Shown here: positions 43,837-48,442 of the stretch, in pieces
Position numbering within the stretch: position 1 is the stretch's first letter
How the letters are laid out: each line of letters starts with the position of its first letter
Assembly: GCF_017491605.1 (NCBI RefSeq)
Contig: NZ_JAFGYY010000031.1
Span: forward strand, 1-48,442
DNA from: Pseudomonas sp. 30_B
GTDB lineage: Bacteria; Pseudomonadota; Gammaproteobacteria; Pseudomonadales; Pseudomonadaceae
Length of the DNA stretch: 48,442 bases
Direction: 5' to 3'
Program-made: the position numbers and the translations under genes
Notes under the pieces: model-generated
What the model saw: the letters and a program-made list of their open reading frames with translations, nothing else
Databases searched by the model: none
Told to the model about the DNA's origin: nothing

Positions 43837-44456
43837 GACTCGAAAGCGTAGCTAAATTTCATTCGCCAAAAAGCCCGATGATGAGCGACTCACCACGGGC
43901 CACGGCTTCTGACTCTCTTTCCGGTACTGATGTGATGGCTGCTATGGGGATGGCGCAATCACAAGCCGGATTCGGTATGGCTGCATTCTGCGGTAAGCAC
44001 GAACTCAGCCAGAACGACAAACAAAAGGCTATCAACTATCTGATGCAATTTGCACACAAGGTATCGGGGAAATACCGTGGTGTGGCAAAGCTTGAAGGAA
44101 ATACTAAGGCAAAGGTACTGCAAGTGCTCGCAACATTCGCTTATGCGGATTATTGCCGTAGTGCCGCGACGCCGGGGGCAAGATGCAGAGATTGCCATGG
44201 TACAGGCCGTGCGGTTGATATTGCCAAAACAGAGCTGTGGGGGAGAGTTGTCGAGAAAGAGTGCGGAAGATGCAAAGGCGTCGGCTATTCAAGGATGCCA
44301 GCAAGCGCAGCATATCGCGCTGTGACGATGCTAATCCCAAACCTTACCCAACCCACCTGGTCACGCACTGTTAAGCCGCTGTATGACGCTCTGGTGGTGC
44401 AATGCCACAAAGAAGAGTCAATCGCAGACAACATTTTGAATGCGGTCACACGTTAG
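43833..44456 (+). CDS. Q: Late antiterminator Q
   Basis: 207-aa antiterminator that binds the Q-binding element within pR' and modifies polymerase paused near +16. Zinc-binding Cys residues (CRDCHGTG and CGRCKGVG) are visible at about residues 118-150. It is the last gene of the pR operon. CII lowers Q through antisense RNA from paQ within this gene. Confidence 0.97.
44120..44133 (-). promoter_or_regulatory. paQ: paQ CII-binding site inside Q
   Basis: Minus-strand TTGC-N6-TTGC (plus strand GCAAGTGCTCGCAA), the same pattern as in pRE and pI. It is the CII-activated antisense promoter that lowers Q expression during the lysogenic response. The antisense transcript runs leftward through the first half of Q. 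Confidence 0.85.
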
Positions 44457-44498
44457 CAGCATGATTGCCACGGATGGCAACATATTAACGGCATGATA

Positions 44499-44546
44499 TT
44501 GACTTATTGAATAAAATTGGGTAAATTTGACTCAACGATGGGTTAA
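44499..44546 (+). promoter_or_regulatory. pR': Late promoter pR' with Q-binding region
   Basis: -35 TTGACT (44499-44504), 17-base spacer, -10 TAAATT (44522-44527), start A at 44534. Just downstream AACGAT at 44534-44539 resembles a -10 element that holds sigma70 and causes the promoter-proximal pause needed for Q loading. Constitutive, giving 6S RNA without Q. Confidence 0.95.
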
Positions 44547-44727
44547 TTCGCTCGTTGTGGTAGTGAGATGAAAAGAGGCGGCGCTTACTACCGATTCCGC
44601 CTAGTTGGTCACTTCGACGTATCGTCTGGAACTCCAACCATCGCAGGCAGAGAGGTCTGCAAAATGCAATCCCGAAACAGTTCGCAGGTAATAGTTAGAG
44701 CCTGCATAACGGTTTCGGGATTTTTTA
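44534..44727 (+). ncRNA. 6S late leader RNA ending at tR'
   Basis: Leader transcript of about 194 nt from pR' that ends at tR' when Q is absent. The terminator pairs ATCCCGAAAC (44669-44678) with GTTTCGGGAT (44712-44721), with an inner GCAGG/CCTGC stem, followed by TTTTTT. With Q the polymerase continues for more than 20 kb across the joined cos ends. Not the same as host 6S (ssrS). Confidence 0.92.
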
Positions 44728-44762
44728 TATCTGCACAACAGGTAAGAGCATTGAGTCGATAA
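44568..44762 (+). CDS. Doubtful orf-64 over the late leader
   Basis: 64-codon frame (MKRGGAYYRFRLVGHFDVSS) overlapping the 6S leader and tR'. It would be translated only from Q-modified or pR-readthrough RNA. The hairpins of tR' lie in its body, and no ribosome site beyond AGTGAGATGAAAAGAGG is clear. Probably a chance frame, listed in older lambda maps. Confidence 0.3.
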   Translation: MKRGGAYYRFRLVGHFDVSSGTPTIAGREVCKMQSRNSSQVIVRACITVSGFFISAQQVRALSR

Positions 44763-45132
44763 TCGTGAAGAGTCGGCGAGCCTGGTTAGCCAGTGCTCTT
44801 TCCGTTGTGCTGAATTAAGCGAATACCGGAAGCAGAACCGGATCACCAAATGCGTACAGGCGTCATCGCCGCCCAGCAACAGCACAACCCAAACTGAGCC
44901 GTAGCCACTGTCTGTCCTGAATTCATTAGTAATAGTTACGCTGCGGCCTTTTACACATGACCTTCGTGAAAGCGGGTGGCAGGAGGTCGCGCTAACAACC
45001 TCCTGCCGTTTTGCCCGTGCATATCGGTCACGAACAAATCTGATTACTAAACACAGTAGCCTGGATTTGTTCTATCAGTAATCGACCTTATTCCTAATTA
45101 AATAGAGCAAATCCCCTTATTGGGGGTAAGAC
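44763..45132 (+). other. Untranslated leader between tR' and S
   Basis: About 370 bases without a convincing gene, transcribed only by Q-modified polymerase. A hairpin-prone stretch CAGGAGGTCGCGCTAACAACCTCCTG lies near 44981-45005. The last part contains the sdi structure before S. Nothing else seen. Confidence 0.5.
45111..45127 (+). promoter_or_regulatory. sdi structure controlling S start choice
   Basis: CCCC-TTATT-GGGG hairpin just upstream of the two S start codons. In lambda this RNA structure and the ribosome site set the ratio of S107 (antiholin, ATG 45133) and S105 (holin, ATG 45139). Confidence 0.85.
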
Positions 45133-45456
45133 ATGAAGATGCCAGAAAAACATGACCTGTTGGCCGCCATTCTCGCGGCAAAGGAACAAGGCATCGGGGC
45201 AATCCTTGCGTTTGCAATGGCGTACCTTCGCGGCAGATATAATGGCGGTGCGTTTACAAAAACAGTAATCGACGCAACGATGTGCGCCATTATCGCCTAG
45301 TTCATTCGTGACCTTCTCGACTTCGCCGGACTAAGTAGCAATCTCGCTTATATAACGAGCGTGTTTATCGGCTACATCGGTACTGACTCGATTGGTTCGC
45401 TTATCAAACGCTTCGCTGCTAAAAAAGCCGGAGTAGAAGATGGTAGAAATCAATAA
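45133..45456 (+). pseudogene. S: Holin S with amber mutation Sam7
   Basis: Holin gene of 107 codons with dual starts (ATG 45133 for the antiholin S107, ATG 45139 for the holin S105). Codon 56 is TAG at 45298-45300 where Trp (TGG) is expected, the known Sam7 change. Unsuppressed translation stops after 55 residues (MKMPEKHDLLAAILAAKEQG...), before the second and third membrane segments. The remaining frame (FIRDLLDFAGL...) is intact to the stop at 45454-45456. Without a suppressor the host membrane is not opened and lysis is blocked or delayed. It overlaps R. Confidence 0.97.
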
Positions 45457-45916
45457 TCAACGTAAGGCGTTCCTCGATATGCTGGCGTGGTCGGAGGGAA
45501 CTGATAACGGACGTCAGAAAACCAGAAATCATGGTTATGACGTCATTGTAGGCGGAGAGCTATTTACTGATTACTCCGATCACCCTCGCAAACTTGTCAC
45601 GCTAAACCCAAAACTCAAATCAACAGGCGCCGGACGCTACCAGCTTCTTTCCCGTTGGTGGGATGCCTACCGCAAGCAGCTTGGCCTGAAAGACTTCTCT
45701 CCGAAAAGTCAGGACGCTGTGGCATTGCAGCAGATTAAGGAGCGTGGCGCTTTACCTATGATTGATCGTGGTGATATCCGTCAGGCAATCGACCGTTGCA
45801 GCAATATCTGGGCTTCACTGCCGGGCGCTGGTTATGGTCAGTTCGAGCATAAGGCTGACAGCCTGATTGCAAAATTCAAAGAAGCGGGCGGAACGGTCAG
45901 AGAGATTGATGTATGA
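45440..45916 (+). CDS. R: Endolysin R (lytic transglycosylase)
   Basis: 158-aa murein transglycosylase that makes 1,6-anhydro products. The catalytic Glu19 sits in WSEGTDNG. No signal peptide, so it needs the S hole for release. It overlaps S (17 bases) and Rz (ATGA). Intact in this window, so it would accumulate inside cells infected with this S-amber stock. Confidence 0.97.
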   Translation: MVEINNQRKAFLDMLAWSEGTDNGRQKTRNHGYDVIVGGELFTDYSDHPRKLVTLNPKLKSTGAGRYQLLSRWWDAYRKQLGLKDFSPKSQDAVALQQIKERGALPMIDRGDIRQAIDRCSNIWASLPGAGYGQFEHKADSLIAKFKEAGGTVREIDV

Positions 45917-46374
45917 GCAGAGTCACCGCGATTATCTCCGCTCTGGTTATCTGCATCATCGTCTGCCTGTCATGGGCTGTTAATCATTACCGTGATAACG
46001 CCATTACCTACAAAGCCCAGCGCGACAAAAATGCCAGAGAACTGAAGCTGGCGAACGCGGCAATTACTGACATGCAGATGCGTCAGCGTGATGTTGCTGC
46101 GCTCGATGCAAAATACACGAAGGAGTTAGCTGATGCTAAAGCTGAAAATGATGCTCTGCGTGATGATGTTGCCGCTGGTCGTCGTCGGTTGCACATCAAA
46201 GCAGTCTGTCAGTCAGTGCGTGAAGCCACCACCGCCTCCGGCGTGGATAATGCAGCCTCCCCCCGACTGGCAGACACCGCTGAACGGGATTATTTCACCC
46301 TCAGAGAGAGGCTGATCACTATGCAAAAACAACTGGAAGGAACCCAGAAGTATATTAATGAGCAGTGCAGATAG
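45913..46374 (+). CDS. Rz: Inner-membrane spanin Rz
   Basis: 153-aa i-spanin. The N-terminal signal-anchor (ITAIISALVICIIVCLSWAV, residues about 4-23) is followed by a periplasmic coiled coil (about 30-100). It pairs C-terminally with outer-membrane Rz1 to fuse membranes in the last lysis step. It contains the whole Rz1 gene in another frame. Confidence 0.97.
   Translation: MSRVTAIISALVICIIVCLSWAVNHYRDNAITYKAQRDKNARELKLANAAITDMQMRQRDVAALDAKYTKELADAKAENDALRDDVAAGRRRLHIKAVCQSVREATTASGVDNAASPRLADTAERDYFTLRERLITMQKQLEGTQKYINEQCR
46133..46315 (+). CDS. Rz1: Outer-membrane spanin lipoprotein Rz1, nested in Rz
   Basis: 60-aa lipoprotein in the +1 frame inside Rz. Signal peptide MLKLKMMLCVMMLPLVVVGC, with the lipobox VVGC and Cys20 lipidated. 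The mature peptide is Pro-rich (KPPPPPAW). Embedded genes of this type are known for lambda spanins; both frames are constrained at once. Confidence 0.96.
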   Translation: MLKLKMMLCVMMLPLVVVGCTSKQSVSQCVKPPPPPAWIMQPPPDWQTPLNGIISPSERG

Positions 46375-46399
46375 AGTTGCCCATATCGATGGGCAACTC
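46374..46399. repeat. Perfect inverted repeat between Rz and bor
   Basis: GAGTTGCCCAT-ATCG-ATGGGCAACTC, an 11-bp perfect stem directly after Rz and before the convergent bor gene. No T-run on either strand. As a symmetric hairpin between convergent genes it may protect both 3' ends or help terminate. Confidence 0.6.
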
Positions 46400-46405
46400 A
46401 TGCAA

Positions 46406-46699
46406 TTATTGTGAGCAATACACACGCGCTTCCAGCGGAGTATAAATGCCTAAAGTAATAAAACCGAGCAATCCATTTACGAATGTTTGCTGGGTTTCTG
46501 TTTTAACAACATTTTCTGCGCCGCCACAAATTTTGGCTGCATCGACAGTTTTCTTCTGCCCAATTCCAGAAACGAAGAAATGATGGGTGATGGTTTCCTT
46601 TGGTGCTACTGCTGCCGGTTTGTTTTGAACAGTAAACGTCTGTTGAGCACATCCTGTAATAAGCAGGGCCAGCGCAGTAGCGAGTAGCATTTTTTTCAT
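46406..46699 (-). CDS. bor: Serum-resistance lipoprotein Bor
   Basis: 97-aa outer-membrane lipoprotein expressed by the lysogen, related to Iss, conferring serum resistance. Signal peptide MKKMLLATALALLITGC with lipobox ITGC and lipidated Cys17. Leftward, opposite to the late genes, with its own promoter (AT-rich 46720-46790): a moron-type lysogenic conversion gene. Confidence 0.95.
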   Translation of the reverse strand: MKKMLLATALALLITGCAQQTFTVQNKPAAVAPKETITHHFFVSGIGQKKTVDAAKICGGAENVVKTETQQTFVNGLLGFITLGIYTPLEARVYCSQ

Positions 46700-46988
46700 G
46701 GTGTTATTCCCGATGCTTTTTGAAGTTCGCAGAATCGTATGTGTAGAAAATTAAACAAACCCTAAACAATGAGTTGAAATTTCATATTGTTAATATTTAT
46801 TAATGTATGTCAGGTGCGATGAATCGTCATTGTATTCCCGGATTAACTATGTCCACAGCCCTGACGGGGAACTTCTCTGCGGGAGTGTCCGGGAATAATT
46901 AAAACGATGCACACAGGGTTTAGCGCGTACACGTATTGCATTATGCCAACGCCCCGGTGCTGACACGGAAGAAACCGGACGTTATGAT
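46700..46988. other. Intergenic region upstream of bor
   Basis: AT-rich stretch holding the bor promoter (known to respond to PhoP/Mg in related Iss/Bor loci; not provable here). No gene seen. Its right end carries the 3' part of the next leftward gene. Confidence 0.4.
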
Positions 46989-47522
46989 TTAGCGTGGAAA
47001 GATTTGTGTAGTGTTCTGAATGCTCTCAGTAAATAGTAATGAATTATCAAAGGTATAGTAATATCTTTTATGTTCATGGATATTTGTAACCCATCGGAAA
47101 ACTCCTGCTTTAGCAAGATTTTCCCTGTATTGCTGAAATGTGATTTCTCTTGATTTCAACCTATCATAGGACGTTTCTATAAGATGCGTGTTTCTTGAGA
47201 ATTTAACATTTACAACCTTTTTAAGTCCTTTTATTAACACGGTGTTATCGTTTTCTAACACGATGTGAATATTATCTGTGGCTAGATAGTAAATATAATG
47301 TGAGACGTTGTGACGTTTTAGTTCAGAATAAAACAATTCACAGTCTAAATCTTTTCGCACTTGATCGAATATTTCTTTAAAAATGGCAACCTGAGCCATT
47401 GGTAAAACCTTCCATGTGATACGAGGGCGCGTAGTTTGCATTATCGTTTTTATCGTTTCAATCTGGTCTGACCTCCTTGTGTTTTGTTGATGATTTATGT
47501 CAAATATTAGGAATGTTTTCAC
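46989..47522 (-). CDS. YbcV-like protein (lambdap78)
   Basis: 177-aa leftward protein. The region from MAQVAIFKEIFDQVRKDLDC onward (136 aa) matches what I recall of DLP12 prophage YbcV (DUF1398), so the internal Met42 may be the real start. No signal peptide or membrane segment; the older label 'putative envelope protein' is not supported by the sequence. Its right-end location is that of lysogenic-conversion morons. Confidence 0.75.
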   Translation of the reverse strand: MKTFLIFDINHQQNTRRSDQIETIKTIMQTTRPRITWKVLPMAQVAIFKEIFDQVRKDLDCELFYSELKRHNVSHYIYYLATDNIHIVLENDNTVLIKGLKKVVNVKFSRNTHLIETSYDRLKSREITFQQYRENLAKAGVFRWVTNIHEHKRYYYTFDNSLLFTESIQNTTQIFPR

Positions 47523-47684
47523 TTAATAGTATTGGTTGCGTAACAAAGTGCGGTCCTGCTGGCATTCTGGAGGGAAATACAACCGACAGATGTATGTAAG
47601 GCCAACGTGCTCAAATCTTCATACAGAAAGATTTGAAGTAATATTTTAACCGCTAGATGAAGAGCAAGCGCATGGAGCGACAAA

Positions 47685-47891
47685 ATGAATAAAGAACAAT
47701 CTGCTGATGATCCCTCCGTGGATCTGATTCGTGTAAAAAATATGCTTAATAGCACCATTTCTATGAGTTACCCTGATGTTGTAATTGCATGTATAGAACA
47801 TAAGGTGTCTCTGGAAGCATTCAGAGCAATTGAGGCAGCGTTGGTGAAGCACGATAATAATATGAAGGATTATTCCCTGGTGGTTGACTGA
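47685..47891 (+). CDS. YbcW-like small protein (lambdap79)
   Basis: 68-aa acidic protein ([20 protein letters not shown]) occupying the place of ybcW in prophage DLP12. Two helices, no motif. ATG preceded by GGAGCGAC. Function unknown. Confidence 0.7.
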
Positions 47892-48055
47892 TCACCATAA
47901 CTGCTAATCATTCAAACTATTTAGTCTGTGACAGAGCCAACACGCAGTCTGTCACTGTCAGGAAAGTGGTAAAACTGCAACTCAATTACTGCAATGCCCT
48001 CGTAATTAAGTGAATTTACAATATCGTCCTGTTCGGAGGGAAGAACGCGGGATGT

Positions 48056-48250
48056 TCATTCTTCATCACTTTTAATTGATGTATATGCTCTCTTTTCTGA
48101 CGTTAGTCTCCGACGGCAGGCTTCAATGACCCAGGCTGAGAAATTCCCGGACCCTTTTTGCTCAAGAGCGATGTTAATTTGTTCAATCATTTGGTTAGGA
48201 AAGCGGATGTTGCGGGTTGTTGTTCTGCGGGTTCTGTTCTTCGTTGACAT
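48056..48250 (-). CDS. YlcI/YnfO-like ribbon-helix-helix ORF at the right end
   Basis: 64-aa leftward ORF (MSTKNRTRRTTTRNIRFPNQ...). The basic N terminus, then a short beta strand NIRFP and two helices (QMIEQINIALEQKG; FSAWVIEACRRRL), is the layout of a ribbon-helix-helix (Arc/MetJ-type) DNA-binding protein. It is in the same place as ylcI in DLP12, next to the packaging genes. Strong ribosome-like sequence GGGGCAACCTC precedes the ATG on that strand. Not in the standard lambda gene list as far as I recall. Confidence 0.6.
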   Translation of the reverse strand: MSTKNRTRRTTTRNIRFPNQMIEQINIALEQKGSGNFSAWVIEACRRRLTSEKRAYTSIKSDEE

Positions 48251-48442
48251 GAGGTTGCCCCGTATTCAGTGTCGCTGATTTGTATTGTCTGAAGTTGTTT
48301 TTACGTTAAGTTGATGCAGATCAATTAATACGATACCTGCGTCATAATTGATTATTTGACGTGGTTTGATGGCCTCCACGCACGTTGTGATATGTAGATG
48401 ATAATCATTATCACTTTACGGGTCCTTTCCGGTGATCCGACA
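48251..48442. other. cosQ: Right-end non-coding region with cosQ
   Basis: AT-rich right end with no gene. GGGTCCT at 48420-48426 is cosQ, needed to end packaging at the next cos. The window stops at GATCCGACA; the final 7 bases and the cosN nick site are not included. Several ATCATTATCA-like A/T palindromes (about 48400-48412) lie just before cosQ. Confidence 0.8.

Overview
The window is the genome of bacteriophage lambda (temperate siphovirus of Escherichia coli), given as one linear piece without its cohesive ends. From memory of the reference map, base 1 corresponds to lambda position 54 and the last base lies 7 bases short of the right end. Gene order, protein lengths and control sites agree with lambda along the whole length. 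No foreign insertion or new operon was found. The interest is therefore in the alleles carried, in small unannotated genes, and in frame breaks.

Layout. 1-14.8 kb: the packaging and head genes (Nu1, A, W, B, C/Nu3, D, E, FI, FII), then tail genes (Z, U, V, G/T, H, M, L, K, I), all rightward and tightly packed, often with ATGA overlaps. 15.4-22.5 kb: J (central tail fibre), lom (outer-membrane protein), the side-tail-fibre gene broken by a frameshift into two ORFs, and its chaperone gene tfa. 22.6-26.9 kb: the AT-rich 'b' region with leftward ea47, ea31 (HNH nuclease) and ea59 (ABC-type ATPase). 27.5-29.0 kb: sib/tI, attP, int and xis. 29.0-35.6 kb: the leftward pL operon (small exo-xis region genes, exo/bet/gam recombination genes, kil, cIII, ea10, ral, sieB, N). 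35.8-38.6 kb: the immunity region (rexB, rexA, cI, oR, cro, nutR, pRE, cII, OOP RNA). 38.6-44.5 kb: replication genes O (with the origin inside it) and P, then ren, nin genes and Q. 44.5-46.4 kb: pR', the 6S leader with tR', and the lysis cassette S-R-Rz/Rz1. 46.4-48.4 kb: bor and small moron-type ORFs, ending at cosQ.

How it works. pL and pR start early transcription, repressed by CI at oL/oR. N acts at nutL and nutR to pass terminators. CII activates pRE, pI and paQ to favour lysogeny (CI and Int made, Q inhibited). Q modifies polymerase at pR' so that one very long late transcript crosses the circularised cos junction and expresses lysis, head and tail genes, passing the factor-independent terminators still visible between late genes.

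Strain signature. Four known base changes are directly visible: cI codon 67 Thr (ts857), cI codon 118 Lys (ind1, creating a HindIII site), an amber codon at S codon 56 (Sam7), and Thr15 in NinH. Together they identify the laboratory stock cI857 ind1 Sam7. Coordinate arithmetic against the remembered reference shows two compensating single-base differences, one in cosB (near 85) and one in the 5' part of K (14079-14223). The second opens a full-length K with a complete JAMM metalloprotease domain. Most promising for follow-up: the ea59-ea31 ATPase/HNH pair, which has the architecture of a Septu-like defence module; a 26-codon membrane-peptide gene that contains terminator tR2; a ribbon-helix-helix-like ORF next to the right end; and a small gene apparently broken at a run of seven A's (orf61 and its downstream partner).
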